Notes: generated by a model from the sequence alone, not told the origin. A stretch of 64,000 nt of DNA from Streptomyces sp. Act143 (GCF_003143935.1 NZ_QFRX01000001.1:7784992-7848991); one strand, 5' to 3'. Counted from the stretch's first letter, positions 6,901 through 16,161 are shown. Program-made: numbers and translations.

Positions 6901-9075
6901 GTGCAGGCGCTGCGCGCGACGGATCCACGCAGGGTCGGCCCGTACGAGGTACGGGGGCGGCTCGGCTCGGGCGGCATGGGCGAGGTCTACCTCGCCGAGT
7001 CACGGACCGGGCTGCGGCTGGCGGTGAAGGTCGTACGGCCCGAGTACGCCCAGGACCGCACCTTCCGTGCCCGGTTCCGGCAGGAGGTGCGGGCGGCGCA
7101 GACCGTCGGCGGGGCGGGCACGTACACCGCGCGGGTGGTGGACGCCGACCCCGAGGGCGAACACCCCTGGATGGCCACGGAGTTCGTGGCGGGGCCGAAC
7201 CTGCGGGACGCGGTCCTCGACGGCGGACCCCTGCCCGAGCCCGCGGTACGGGTGCTGGGGGCCGCGCTCGGGGAGGCGCTGGGCGCGATCCACGCGCGCG
7301 GCATGGTCCACCGGGACCTGAAGCCCTCCAACATCCTGCTGGCGCCGGACGGTCCTCGGGTCATCGACTTCGGGATCGTCCGGGCCCTTGAGGCCACCGC
7401 GATGACCCGCACCGGCGCGATCGTCGGCTCGGTCGGCTATGTCTCGCCCGAGCAGATCCGCAACGGCGGCAAGGTCGGACCGTCGAGCGACGTCTTCTCC
7501 CTGGGGGCCGTCCTCGCCTATGCGGCGAGCGGGCGGGAACCCTTCGGCGAGGGCCAGGACTCGGTGATCCTGCTGCGCATCCTGACCCGGGACTTCGACC
7601 TGACGGGCGTACCGGAGGATCTCCTCCCGCTGGTGGAGGCGTGTCTGCGGGAGGAGCCGGGGCAGCGGCCGATGCCGAAGGACGTCGTCGAGGCCATGGG
7701 GGGTTCGCCGCTCGGCGGCCTGCGTCCGGGCTGGTACACGGCCGCGGGATCGGAGCCCGAGGCTGCGCAGGGGGACGAACTCTGGCTTCCCGAGCGGGAG
7801 TCGGGGGAGCGGGAGAGCCGGGTCGAGTACATGGTCGGCGACGCGGCCGCACCGGACGTGCCCGAGACGCCCGCGCCGGAGGAGACGGTGGCCGAGGTGC
7901 GGCCGTCGCGGCGCGGGCTGCTGCGGCTCGCCGTGGGCGGGGGTGCGGTCGCCGCCGTCGGCGGAGCGGGCGTCTGGTGGTGGCTCGGCGGGCCGGACAC
8001 CGACGCGGACACCGATGCGGACGCGGAGGCGGGCAGTCGGGCCGGGGGCGCGGGGAAGGCGCCCGCGCGGAAGGCGACCGTGCGCTGGACGTACGAGGAC
8101 GGCGGCCCGCCGAGCGTGGACGGCGGTCCCTGCGGGGCGCTCTCCGCCGACGGCCGGACACTGTACTTCGCCGGGGCGGACGGGATGCTGCGGGCCTTGG
8201 GCAGCGACGGCAAGGAACACTGGAAGGTGTCCCTCTTCAAGGGGGAGTCCTACGTCACCAAGCCGGTCGTCACGTCCCACGGGATCTTCGTCGCCACGGT
8301 CAGTGACACCGCGACCGGACCGGGGCGGCTCATCGCCGTGAGCGTCGACGGCGAGGAGATGTGGAAGAAGACTCTGCCCAGCGGCTACTTCCGTCAGCCC
8401 GCGGTGTTCGGGGGCAACGTCGTCGTCGGCTCGGCGGTGCGCGCGTACGACGGTCCGGGCATCGTGCAGGCCTACGACAGCCGGGGCACGGTGCGCTGGT
8501 ACGCCTCGCTGGACGGTGCGCCATACGACGAACTCGTCGTGGCCGGCGACGTCCTCTATGTGCCCAGCATCGACAACCACCTCTACGGGATCCGCGAGGG
8601 TGGTGCCACGCCGTTCGACGCCCCGCTGGACGGTGATGTCGGCCGGCCCGCCGTCAGCGGTGACACCGTGGTCGTGAGCACTGGGAACCAGGCCAACGAC
8701 CTGTTCGGGCTGGATCTCGAGGGCCGCCAGAAGTGGACACGGCCGGGCCTCGCCGGTTCCTACGTCCCGGCGAGGGCGGCATCCTTCGCCTTCCTGGGGG
8801 TGACCAACGCGGCGGAGGTCAAGGCGATCACCGAGGGCGGAGAGGTGGTCTGGACGTACAGCGAAGGCAGGGCCTTCTCGGACCCCGTCCTGGTGGACTC
8901 CACGGTGTACGTGCGTACGGAGACCGAGGTCCACGCCCTGGACCTGAACGGCAAGCGGCTCTGGAAGGCCGAGGTGGGCGCCGACCCGGGCGTCCTGCTG
9001 ACGCCCGTCGTCCACGGCCGCCGCGTCTATGCCGGTACGAACAAGGGCGTCGCCGCCCTCGACGTCAGCAGCTAG
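6901..9075 (+). CDS. Membrane Ser/Thr protein kinase with extracellular PQQ-type beta-propeller
   Basis: 724 residues from a GTG with a GGGGGAG site. The kinase domain fills about residues 13-275: glycine loop GSGGMGEVYLA, lysine K43 (AVKVV), catalytic loop HRDLKPSN (H137) and DFG (D156). A twin-arginine-preceded hydrophobic helix lies near residues 345-365, followed by a short Asp-Thr linker. The outer domain has PQQ/WD40-like repeats such as GKEHWKVSL, GRQKWTRPG and GKRLWKAEV. The layout suggests a receptor kinase that senses an extracytoplasmic ligand; the ligand is unknown. It stands alone and converges on an Lrp-type gene, overlapping it by 4 nt. Confidence 0.92.
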   Translation: MQALRATDPRRVGPYEVRGRLGSGGMGEVYLAESRTGLRLAVKVVRPEYAQDRTFRARFRQEVRAAQTVGGAGTYTARVVDADPEGEHPWMATEFVAGPNLRDAVLDGGPLPEPAVRVLGAALGEALGAIHARGMVHRDLKPSNILLAPDGPRVIDFGIVRALEATAMTRTGAIVGSVGYVSPEQIRNGGKVGPSSDVFSLGAVLAYAASGREPFGEGQDSVILLRILTRDFDLTGVPEDLLPLVEACLREEPGQRPMPKDVVEAMGGSPLGGLRPGWYTAAGSEPEAAQGDELWLPERESGERESRVEYMVGDAAAPDVPETPAPEETVAEVRPSRRGLLRLAVGGGAVAAVGGAGVWWWLGGPDTDADTDADAEAGSRAGGAGKAPARKATVRWTYEDGGPPSVDGGPCGALSADGRTLYFAGADGMLRALGSDGKEHWKVSLFKGESYVTKPVVTSHGIFVATVSDTATGPGRLIAVSVDGEEMWKKTLPSGYFRQPAVFGGNVVVGSAVRAYDGPGIVQAYDSRGTVRWYASLDGAPYDELVVAGDVLYVPSIDNHLYGIREGGATPFDAPLDGDVGRPAVSGDTVVVSTGNQANDLFGLDLEGRQKWTRPGLAGSYVPARAASFAFLGVTNAAEVKAITEGGEVVWTYSEGRAFSDPVLVDSTVYVRTETEVHALDLNGKRLWKAEVGADPGVLLTPVVHGRRVYAGTNKGVAALDVSS

Positions 9076-9353
9076 CCGTCGAGACCGATCGAGAACGCCG
9101 CCTCCAGGTCGTGCTGGGAGTACGTGCGGAACGCGACGTGGGTGTCCGTGGCCTCCACGCCCGGGATCTTGCTGATGTTGCCGGGGATGACCTCGGCGAG
9201 ATCCTCGTGCCGGCGGACGCGGACCATGGCGATCAGGTCGTAGGTGCCGGTGACGGAGAAGACCTCGCTCACCGAGTCCAGCGCCGCGATCGACTCGGCG
9301 ATCTCGGGGATCCGGTCCACGCTGGTCTTGATGAGGACGATCGCGGTGATCAC
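9072..9353 (-). CDS. Stand-alone Lrp/AsnC-type RAM (ligand-binding) domain protein
   Basis: 93 residues, only the alpha/beta RAM domain of Lrp/AsnC regulators (MITAIVLIKTSVDRIPEI, then SVTGTYDLIAMVRV). There is no helix-turn-helix, so it cannot bind DNA by itself. Such single-domain proteins form beta-barrel-like oligomers that bind amino acids and may pair with full-length Lrp proteins. Its ATG overlaps the stop of the rhomboid gene upstream, so the two are cotranscribed. Its stop overlaps the converging kinase gene by 4 nt. The partner and ligand are not visible here. Confidence 0.88.
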   Translation of the reverse strand: MITAIVLIKTSVDRIPEIAESIAALDSVSEVFSVTGTYDLIAMVRVRRHEDLAEVIPGNISKIPGVEATDTHVAFRTYSQHDLEAAFSIGLDG

Positions 9354-10090
9354 GGCTGGTTCTCTCCCTCGGGGGCCGGAGCTGGGGCGGGTTTCACTTT
9401 AGTCGTACGGCCGAATCGGACCCACGCGAAGGCGAAGCCCAGGCCGAAGCCCACCAGGTGCGCCAGATAGGCCACCCCGGGCCCGTTCGGCGCCCGGCCC
9501 GCCGCCAGCCATTGCAAGGCCGCCCAGAAGGGCAGCACCACCCAGGCCGGGAAGCGCAGCGGGAGGAAGAACAGGAACGGGAGCAGGCTTGTCACCCGGG
9601 CGCCGGGGAACAGGTAGAGAAACGCTCCGAGCACGGCCGAGATCGCTCCGGAGGCGCCGACCAGCGACTGGTCGGAGTCGGAGTTCGCGGCCGCGTAGCC
9701 CAGCAGCGCCAGATAGCCGCAGCCGAGGTAGAACAGCGTGAACTGGACGCGGCCCATCCGTTCCTCGGTCAGCACTCCGAAGACGTAGAGGAAGAGCATG
9801 TTGCCGAGGAGGTGGACCCAGCTGCCGTGCACGAAGAGGGCCGTCGCCGGGGTGAGGGTGGCCCGGGCCGAGCCCTCGAACAGTTCTGCGGGGACCACGC
9901 CCCAGCGGTGGAAGTAGGCCCGCTGGGCGGCCAGCAGCTCGTCGCCGGTGCCGTAGGCCGGGTTGAGGCCCCCGGCGGGGCCGATCACGAAGAGCAGGCA
10001 GCACAGGGTGATCAGGCCGTAGGTGACCGGTGCCGACCGCCACAACCCCCTGCTCGCGCCACCGACCGTGACCCTCCAGTTGCTGATCAT
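9350..10090 (-). CDS. Rhomboid-family intramembrane serine protease
   Basis: 246 residues from the ATG at 10090 (MISNWRV); an in-frame start 30 nt further upstream is possible. It is polytopic, with at least six hydrophobic helices. The rhomboid signatures are present: HGSWVHLLGNMLFLYVFG in the second core helix, the active-site serine in GASGAISAVLGAF and the catalytic histidine in YLAHLVGFGLGFAFAW. It cleaves single-helix proteins within the membrane; the substrate is unknown. The end overlaps the RAM-domain gene (ATGA). A Pro-rich C-terminal tail (PAPAPAPEG) faces the cytoplasm or cell wall. Confidence 0.92.
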   Translation of the reverse strand: MISNWRVTVGGASRGLWRSAPVTYGLITLCCLLFVIGPAGGLNPAYGTGDELLAAQRAYFHRWGVVPAELFEGSARATLTPATALFVHGSWVHLLGNMLFLYVFGVLTEERMGRVQFTLFYLGCGYLALLGYAAANSDSDQSLVGASGAISAVLGAFLYLFPGARVTSLLPFLFFLPLRFPAWVVLPFWAALQWLAAGRAPNGPGVAYLAHLVGFGLGFAFAWVRFGRTTKVKPAPAPAPEGENQP

Positions 10091-10264
10091 GAACACAGAG
10101 CATGACGTAACGGGACGCAACCGAACAGACCGCCTCGCCGCCGGGCGGCCGACGCGGACGGCCGAGCGACGAGTACCCGCCAGGCCGTAGGGTTACGAGC
10201 CACACGCACCGGGCCCGGTGTGTCGCGGACAATGGAAGACCTAGAAGGAAAGAGCACAGGCACG

Positions 10265-10504
10265 ATGACGGTTCCCCTGCCGACCGCCTCGACGCGGTGG
10301 CGCTGCACCCTCTGCGGCAACCTCACGCGGTTCGACGTGACCCGCTCGTCGAAGGTCGTCGAGTACGTCCACCTCGACCTGGCCGGTGAGCCGAAGGTCG
10401 AGGAGCGCGAGGTGGTCAGTGAGACCATCGAGTCGGTGCGCTGCCGCTGGTGCAACGCCGTGGATCAGGTGGAACTCGTGGACAGGCCGGGCGCCGACTC
10501 CTGA
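10265..10504 (+). CDS. Small zinc-ribbon-like protein of unknown function
   Basis: 79 residues from ATG 10265 (MTVPLPTASTRWRC); in-frame starts at 10220 and 10232 exist, but the conserved-looking part begins here. Two CxxC knuckles, RCTLCGN near the N-terminus and RCRWCNA near the C-terminus, flank a beta-rich middle and should bind one zinc. No known domain name comes to mind. A TAGGGT -10 box at 10188-10193 is a plausible promoter. It lies 37 nt upstream of the NYN-domain gene on the same strand, so a shared transcript and a link to RNA metabolism are possible. Confidence 0.75.
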   Translation: MTVPLPTASTRWRCTLCGNLTRFDVTRSSKVVEYVHLDLAGEPKVEEREVVSETIESVRCRWCNAVDQVELVDRPGADS

Positions 10505-10541
10505 GGGAGCGGGCCCCGCACAGAGGTTGGGGTGTTGACGG

Positions 10542-11885
10542 ATGGTGGAGACACAAGGCGGGGGGCCGGACGACGGCGCCGCTGAGGTGCTCGACCGTCC
10601 GCTGCCCGACGGTGTGCGGCGCCGGGTGGTGCAGATCGTGTCGGACGGCTTCGGCGGGCTGACCGTCGGTGAACTGCCCGCGCAGCTCAGACAGTACGCG
10701 CGGTTCGCGCCGAACCGGCGGGCCAAGTTCGCCGGCAACGCGATGGCCGCGGCGCTGGAGACCGATCCGCTCTTCCGGCAGCGGATCGGCGAGAAGTTCA
10801 GAGAGGCGCAGCCGGAACTCGTCGGCGCCCTCGACTCCGGCTCGCCGCCCCCGGCCGCGGATCCGCTCGACGTGGCGGCCGCGGCCTATGTTCTGCGCCC
10901 CGTCGGCTGGGTGAAGCTCGTGACCGCGGCCGGCGAGGAGGCCCAGCGGGCCGATGCCGAGCGCGCCGACGAGGAGAGCCGCGTCGAGCTGGAGCGGCTG
11001 CGCGAGGAGCTGACGGCCGCCAGGGACCACACGCGTGCCGAGACCGAGCGGCTGCGTGCGGAGCTGGACTCCGCCAAGAAGGAAGCCGAATCGCTTCACC
11101 GCAAGCTGCGGGCCGCCCTCAGTGACGTCAAGCGCGGCGAGGCGGCGCTGCGCAAGTTGCAGGGCGAGATGGACGCCGTGCGTGCCGAGGGGCAGGCGCA
11201 GGTGTCCGCCGCCGAGGTCGAGTCGCGTCGGCTCAAGGCCCGGCTGGGGGAGGCCGAGGCCGCCCTGGAGGCCACGCGCCGGGCGGCGCGGGAGGGGCGC
11301 AGTGTCGAGGACATGCGGGTCCGGCTGCTGCTGGACACCGTTCTCGACGCGGCCCAAGGGCTGCGCCGGGAGCTGGCGTTGCCGCCCGTGTCGGTGCGTC
11401 CCGCGGAGACCGTCGACGCGGTCGAACCGGGTCGAATGACGCCGAAAGACATCGCGGCGCGGGCCCTGTCCGAACATGACCCGGCCATTTTGGACCAGTT
11501 GTTGGCGCTGCCTCAGGCCCACTTGGTGGTCGACGGCTACAACGTCACCAAGACCGGCTATCCGCAGATGCCGTTGGAGAAGCAGCGGCTGCGGCTCCTC
11601 GGTCAGCTCTCGCAGCTCGCCGCGCAGACCGGGGCCGAGGTGACCTGCGTCTTCGACGGTGCCGAACTGGCCGCGCCGGTGTTGCTCGCGCCGCCGCGCG
11701 GCGTGCGGGTGCTGTTCTCCAAGCCGGGTGTCACGGCCGACGAACTGATCCGCCAGCTGGTGCGCGCCGAGCCGCCGGGCCGGCCCGTCATCGTGGCCTC
11801 GACCGACCGCGAGGTCGCCGACGGAGTGGCCAAGGCGGGGGCCCGGCCTGTCGCTTCCGCGATGCTTCTGAAGCGGCTGTCCTGA
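10542..11885 (+). CDS. NYN-domain (YacP-type) RNA-binding/nuclease-like protein with coiled coil
   Basis: 447 residues. The first 125 residues are helical and unassigned. About residues 135-250 form a long Glu/Arg/Ala-rich coiled coil. The last 160 residues are a NYN/YacP PIN-like domain beginning HLVVDGYNVTKTGYP, followed by CVFDGAELA and VIVASTDREVADG, which supply the conserved acidic residues of this nuclease fold. The Bacillus homologue Rae1/YacP cleaves mRNA on the ribosome. Here the domain is fused to a dimerising coil. Function in RNA decay is inferred. Confidence 0.88.
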   Translation: MVETQGGGPDDGAAEVLDRPLPDGVRRRVVQIVSDGFGGLTVGELPAQLRQYARFAPNRRAKFAGNAMAAALETDPLFRQRIGEKFREAQPELVGALDSGSPPPAADPLDVAAAAYVLRPVGWVKLVTAAGEEAQRADAERADEESRVELERLREELTAARDHTRAETERLRAELDSAKKEAESLHRKLRAALSDVKRGEAALRKLQGEMDAVRAEGQAQVSAAEVESRRLKARLGEAEAALEATRRAAREGRSVEDMRVRLLLDTVLDAAQGLRRELALPPVSVRPAETVDAVEPGRMTPKDIAARALSEHDPAILDQLLALPQAHLVVDGYNVTKTGYPQMPLEKQRLRLLGQLSQLAAQTGAEVTCVFDGAELAAPVLLAPPRGVRVLFSKPGVTADELIRQLVRAEPPGRPVIVASTDREVADGVAKAGARPVASAMLLKRLS

Positions 11886-12012
11886 ACTTCAAGGTCCAGG
11901 CTTATTGCCCGATTTGATCGAATCGTCACGCAACGTAGCGTCAATCGAGCATTACCGCACGTGAGTTGTGTGTAAAGAATGCAGTCCGTGACTGATTTTT
12001 TGGCGCGAGGAT

Positions 12013-12042
12013 TTGAACTGATCACAAGAAGGTCACTAGGGT
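12013..12042 (+). promoter_or_regulatory. Probable HrdB-type promoter for the first NlpC/P60 gene
   Basis: TTGAAC (12013-12018), 18-nt spacer, TAGGGT (12037-12042). This fits the principal sigma factor consensus and would start the RNA about 45 nt before the GTG at 12095. The 209-nt gap upstream otherwise holds unusually AT-rich DNA, with no other signal recognised. Confidence 0.65.
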
Positions 12043-12094
12043 CTGGCCTCGAACCTCCGAACGGGTGATCACTCACAAGAAGGAGCTCACCTCC

Positions 12095-13126
12095 GTGGCG
12101 TCCCACCGTCGACCCAAGCAGCCGAGCCGCACACGCGTGACCGTGCTGACCACCGCTGCTGCCGCCGCCGTCGCGCTGAGCGCCAACGCCGCCAACGCGG
12201 CACCGAGCGAGAAGCCCAGCAAGGACGAGGTCAAGTCCAAGGTCGACAAGCTCTACGAGGAGGCCGAGCAGGCCACCGAGAAGCTCAACGGCGCCAAGGA
12301 GAAGCAGGAGAAGCTCCAGAAGGAGATCTCCGCCATCCAGGACACCGTGGCCCGCGGCCAGGAGGACCTCAACGGGCTCCGCGACTCCATGGGTCTCGCG
12401 GCCGCCGCCCAGTACCGCACGGGTTCCATAGACGCCTCCCTCCAGCTCTTCCTGTCGTCCAACCCGGACGACTACCTGGACAAGGCCTCCACGGCCGACC
12501 AGTTGAGCGCCCAGCAGGTCGAGGCACTGAAGAAGATCCAGGAGAAGCAGCGCGAGCTCGCGCAGGAGCGTTCCGAGGCCTCCGAGAAGCTCAAGGACCT
12601 CTCCTCCACCCGTACCGAACTGGCCAAGAAGAAGAAGGAAGTCCAGGCCAAGCTCGCCGAGGCGCAGAAGCTCCTCAACACGCTGACGGCCGCCGAGAAG
12701 GCCGCCCTCGCCGCCGAGGACGCGCGCGCCAGCCGCTCCGCCAGCGAGCGCGTGAACCTCGGCAACACCCCGCCCGCCTCCAACTTCGCCGCCGCCGCCT
12801 TCCAGGCCGCCCAGACCCAGCTCGGCAAGCCGTACGTCTACGGCGCCACGGGCACCGCCTCCTACGACTGCTCGGGCCTGACCTCCTGGGCCTACGCCCA
12901 GGCCGGCGTCTCCATCCCGCGCACCTCCCAGGCCCAGGCGAACGCGGGCACGCACCTGTCCCTCAGCCAGCTCAAGGTCGGCGACCTCGTCATCTTCTAC
13001 GGCGACCTGCACCATGTCGGCATCTACGCCGGCAACGGCCAGGTGATCCACGCCCCGCGCACCGGCACGGTCGTGCGCTACGAGGCGATCAGCAACATGC
13101 CGTTCCAGTTCGGCGTCCGGATCTGA
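12095..13126 (+). CDS. Secreted C40 (NlpC/P60) peptidoglycan endopeptidase, copy 1
   Basis: 343 residues. The GTG at 12095 is chosen because AAGGAG lies nine bases upstream; an earlier in-frame GTG at 12065 lacks one. Order: Sec signal peptide ending SANAANA, long coiled coil (about residues 40-210), NlpC/P60 domain (about 225-343). Catalytic residues are C259 (YDCSGL), H307 (HHVGIYAGNG) and H319 (VIHAP). This is the RipA-like layout of peptidoglycan hydrolases that cut D-Glu-mDAP stem peptides at septa or during germination; the coil often serves regulation. A paralogue follows directly. Confidence 0.93.
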   Translation: MASHRRPKQPSRTRVTVLTTAAAAAVALSANAANAAPSEKPSKDEVKSKVDKLYEEAEQATEKLNGAKEKQEKLQKEISAIQDTVARGQEDLNGLRDSMGLAAAAQYRTGSIDASLQLFLSSNPDDYLDKASTADQLSAQQVEALKKIQEKQRELAQERSEASEKLKDLSSTRTELAKKKKEVQAKLAEAQKLLNTLTAAEKAALAAEDARASRSASERVNLGNTPPASNFAAAAFQAAQTQLGKPYVYGATGTASYDCSGLTSWAYAQAGVSIPRTSQAQANAGTHLSLSQLKVGDLVIFYGDLHHVGIYAGNGQVIHAPRTGTVVRYEAISNMPFQFGVRI

Positions 13127-13346
13127 GCACCCTCAAGATCGCGACACCGCACCGCCCGAACGGGTGGATTGCCGCCACCTGAACTGACCCCGCACCCCGT
13201 CGATGACCTGCGTCAGCGGCGGGGTGTCACGTTGTGTGCCCGCGACGGTCGTTGGTCGGTGCCCCCTCACGGAGCTACTGTCGGCCGCGTTTCCCCGCTG
13301 CGGCGGGGAGCAGTCCTTGTCCGCCAGCGGAAGGAGTGCGGCCTCC

Positions 13347-14360
13347 GTGGTGTCCCATCGCCGCCTTGTACCGTCCGGGTTCGACCGGGGCGCCGGCGCC
13401 GCCGCGCTCTGTGTCCTGTCAGCCACCGCCGCGGCCCTCGGGGCCGTACCGGCCACGGCCGCGCCGCACGACACCCGCGCCGAGGTGGACCGCCTCTACG
13501 AGGAGGCCGAGAAGGCGACCGAGGCCTACAACAAGGCCGACGAACGCGCCGATGCGCTGAAGAAGCAGGTCGGCACCGCGCAGGACCGGATCGCCCGGCA
13601 GCAGGACCGCATCAACTCCATGCGGGAGGCGCTCGGTTCGCTGGCCGGTGCCCAGTACCGCTCCGGCGGCCTCGACCCCTCGCTCGCCCTGCTGTTCTCC
13701 GACGACCCGGACGACTACCTCGACAAGGCCGCCGCCCTGGACCGGATCACCGCCCACCAGGCCGGTGAGCTCAAGGACCTCCAGTCGGCGATGCGTGAAC
13801 TCGCCCAGGAGCGCGCGGAGGCGGCCGGTCAGCTGGCCGAACTGGAGAAGAGCCGCAAGGCGGTCGCGACCCACAAACAGACGGTCGAGCGCAAACTGGC
13901 CAAGGCCCGTCAACTGCTCAACTCCCTGCCGTCCGCGGAGCGCGCCGCCTACGACCGGGCCTCCCGCTCCGGCCGCGAGGAGATGCCCGACCTCAGCGGG
14001 GCGCTGCCGCCCAACGCCCGTGCCGCCGCCGCGGTCGCCGCGGCCCGTGCCGCCGTCGGCAAGCCGTACGTCTGGGGCGCGACCGGCCCCTCCGGCTTCG
14101 ACTGCTCGGGCCTGATGGTGTGGTCGTACCGGCATGCCGGGGTCTCCCTGCCGCGTACCTCGCAGGGCCAGCGCTACGCGGGCCGGCAGGTCCCGCTCTC
14201 CCAGGCGCAGCCCGGCGATCTGGTCACGTACCGGGGCGACGCCAGTCACGTCGGCATGTACGTCGGCAACGGCCAGGTGATCCACGCGCCCTACCCCGGC
14301 GCGCCCGTCCGCTACGACCCGGTGGGCATGATGCCGGGCGCGACGGTGACCAGGCCCTGA
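13347..14360 (+). CDS. Secreted C40 (NlpC/P60) peptidoglycan endopeptidase, copy 2
   Basis: 337 residues. Start GTG 13347 (MVSHRRL, like MASHRRP of copy 1) with GGAAGGAG upstream; longer in-frame starts from 13203 give a non-signal N-terminus and are rejected. Signal peptide ending ATAAPHD, coiled coil, NlpC/P60 domain with C253, H301 and H313. The coil shares phrases with copy 1 (VDRLYEEAEKATEAYNKA; DDPDDYLDKAAALD), showing a tandem duplication followed by divergence. It probably remodels peptidoglycan outside the cell. Confidence 0.93.
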   Translation: MVSHRRLVPSGFDRGAGAAALCVLSATAAALGAVPATAAPHDTRAEVDRLYEEAEKATEAYNKADERADALKKQVGTAQDRIARQQDRINSMREALGSLAGAQYRSGGLDPSLALLFSDDPDDYLDKAAALDRITAHQAGELKDLQSAMRELAQERAEAAGQLAELEKSRKAVATHKQTVERKLAKARQLLNSLPSAERAAYDRASRSGREEMPDLSGALPPNARAAAAVAAARAAVGKPYVWGATGPSGFDCSGLMVWSYRHAGVSLPRTSQGQRYAGRQVPLSQAQPGDLVTYRGDASHVGMYVGNGQVIHAPYPGAPVRYDPVGMMPGATVTRP

Positions 14361-14362
14361 GC

Positions 14363-14397
14363 CCGGCCGGGCTCCCTCCGGCTGCGGAGCCGGCCGG
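14363..14397 (+). terminator. Hairpin terminator after the second NlpC/P60 gene
   Basis: CCGGCCGGGCTCC and GGAGCCGGCCGG form a 12-bp stem with one bulge around a 10-nt loop, starting two bases after the stop. Confidence 0.7.
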
Positions 14398-14456
14398 CGG
14401 TCCCCGGTCGCCCCGGACCTCTGACCCTCGCGCCCGTCCCGCCGTACGATCGTGAA

Positions 14457-15647
14457 ATGGCTGGTCGAAGGCGGGCGTCGGGACACGGGGTGTTCGCGCT
14501 GTGCCTGCTGCTGGTCTCGCTGGTGGCCTGCGGGGGGAGAGCGGGGAACGGCACCGCCAGGGCGGACGTCCAGGAGCTGCTCGACCGGCGGTCGGCCGCG
14601 GTGCTCGACCGGGACCGGGCGGCCTTCATGCAGACGGGCGCGCTGGACTGGTTCGAGCACGCGCGGGGCGTGCCGTTCGCGTCCTGGACGTACCGGCTGA
14701 CGGGGCTGCACCAGCACGGCGCCGACGCCACCGCCGACGTCGAGCTGAAGTACCGCATACAGGGCTACGACAACGCGCCGGTCACCGTCGGCCGGACGCT
14801 CACCCTGACCCGGGACGCGGGCGGCGAGTGGTACGTCGACCAGGAACAGCCCGCGAAGAAGTCCGCCCAGCAGCTGTGGGACCAGGGCGAGGTGGACGTC
14901 GTGCGCGGCAGGCACAGCCTCGTCCTCGGGGTCGGCCGGTCGAGCGCGGCGCTGCACACCTACGCGGATCTGGCGGACCGCGCGGTTCCGGCGGTGTCGG
15001 CGCGGTGGGGCACCGGCTGGGCGCGGCATGTCGTGGTGCTCGTGCCGAGGTCGCTGGAGGGCATGGCGGGGCTGCTGGGCTCGCCCGCCTCCTCGTACCG
15101 CGGGATCGCCGCCGTCACCACCGGCGAGACCGGGGCCCCGGCGAGCGCGCCCGCCGACCGGGTCATCGTCAACCCCGACGCGTACGGCGTGCTCGGCAGC
15201 GTCGGCAAGCAGGTGGTGCTCACCCACGAGACCACCCATGTCGCCACCCGCGAGGACACCACCGCCGCCACCCCCCTGTGGCTGTCCGAGGGGTACGCCG
15301 ACTGGATCGGTTACCTCGACTCCGGCCGCTCGCCCGTGCAGGCCGCGCCGGAGCTGTGGCGGGCCGTGACCGAGGGGCGGACGCCGGAGGCCCTGCCCGC
15401 GGACGCGGACTTCGGGTTCAGCGGCGACGCGACGAAGCTGGCGCAGGCCTACGAGAGCGGCTGGCTGGCCTGCCGGATGGTCGCGGAGCGGTGGGGCACC
15501 GACCAGCTGCGGGCGTTCTACCGGGCCGTGGGCGCCCACGAGCAGCGGGCCGGGGCGGTCGAGGACGCGCTGAAGGACGTGCTCGGCACCGACCTGGACG
15601 ACTTCACGGACCAGTGGCGGGACTATCTGAAGGCTGAGCTCGACTGA
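14457..15647 (+). CDS. Lipoprotein with gluzincin (peptidase MA-like) metalloprotease domain
   Basis: 396 residues. The N-terminus is a lipoprotein signal with lipobox LVAC (Cys near residue 22). The C-terminal half holds HETTH (257-261), a variant HExxH zinc site, followed by LWLSEGYADWIGY, where the glutamate would be the third ligand, as in gluzincins. The first 150 residues resemble an NTF2-like fold but are not firmly assigned. A TACGAT box ends six bases before the ATG, so the mRNA is probably leaderless. It overlaps the converging padR gene by 44 nt. The likely role is extracytoplasmic proteolysis; the substrate is unknown. Confidence 0.8.
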   Translation: MAGRRRASGHGVFALCLLLVSLVACGGRAGNGTARADVQELLDRRSAAVLDRDRAAFMQTGALDWFEHARGVPFASWTYRLTGLHQHGADATADVELKYRIQGYDNAPVTVGRTLTLTRDAGGEWYVDQEQPAKKSAQQLWDQGEVDVVRGRHSLVLGVGRSSAALHTYADLADRAVPAVSARWGTGWARHVVVLVPRSLEGMAGLLGSPASSYRGIAAVTTGETGAPASAPADRVIVNPDAYGVLGSVGKQVVLTHETTHVATREDTTAATPLWLSEGYADWIGYLDSGRSPVQAAPELWRAVTEGRTPEALPADADFGFSGDATKLAQAYESGWLACRMVAERWGTDQLRAFYRAVGAHEQRAGAVEDALKDVLGTDLDDFTDQWRDYLKAELD

Positions 15648-16161
15648 GCCGCTCGATGGCCTCCTCCAGCCAGGTGCGCTCCGCCTCCCCGGTCGCCCGC
15701 GCGACTCGCAGCATGCCTTCGCGAAACAGGTCCGCCGCCTCCTCCGCGGGGACGGGTCTGCCGCCCTCGTAGAAGAAGCTCGTGGGCGTGTCGAGGAACT
15801 CCAGGCGGCGGCGGAGCACCGCGGCCTGTTCGCCGCGGTCCGGGAGGTGGCGCAGGAACGTCAGGACCGTGTTGAAGCGGACCTGGTCGGAGATCTCGAC
15901 CGGCTTGGGGTGCCGCAGGCGCTCCAGCAGGTCCGCGCGGCCGGTCTCGGTGAGGGAGAGCGTGCGGCGCGGGGCCGCGCTCGCGCCGGGCTCCGTGTGC
16001 TCGTCGAGCTTGCCCGCCTTGATCAGGCGGGTGATGGCCGGGTAGAGGGCACCGTCGCTGACCGGGCGGACATGGCCGCTGAGCGCCTTGATGCGCTCCT
16101 TCAACTCATAGCCGTGCAGCGGTTCTTCGGCCAGGAAGCCCAGGATCGACAGCTCCAGCAC
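15604..16161 (-). CDS. PadR-family transcriptional repressor
   Basis: 185 residues. The GTG at 16161 is used because AAGGAGG sits seven bases upstream; the longer open frame upstream has no site and runs into the promoter. The N-terminal winged helix starts LELSILGFLAEEPLHGYELKER, the PadR signature, followed by DGALYPAITRLIKAGKL. The C-terminal helical part (VirR-type) ends in the dimerisation helices. It is divergent from a MATE pump, with a 27-bp palindrome between, so it most likely represses the pump and itself and is released by a drug-like ligand. Confidence 0.92.
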   Translation of the reverse strand: MLELSILGFLAEEPLHGYELKERIKALSGHVRPVSDGALYPAITRLIKAGKLDEHTEPGASAAPRRTLSLTETGRADLLERLRHPKPVEISDQVRFNTVLTFLRHLPDRGEQAAVLRRRLEFLDTPTSFFYEGGRPVPAEEAADLFREGMLRVARATGEAERTWLEEAIERLSRAQPSDSPATGP

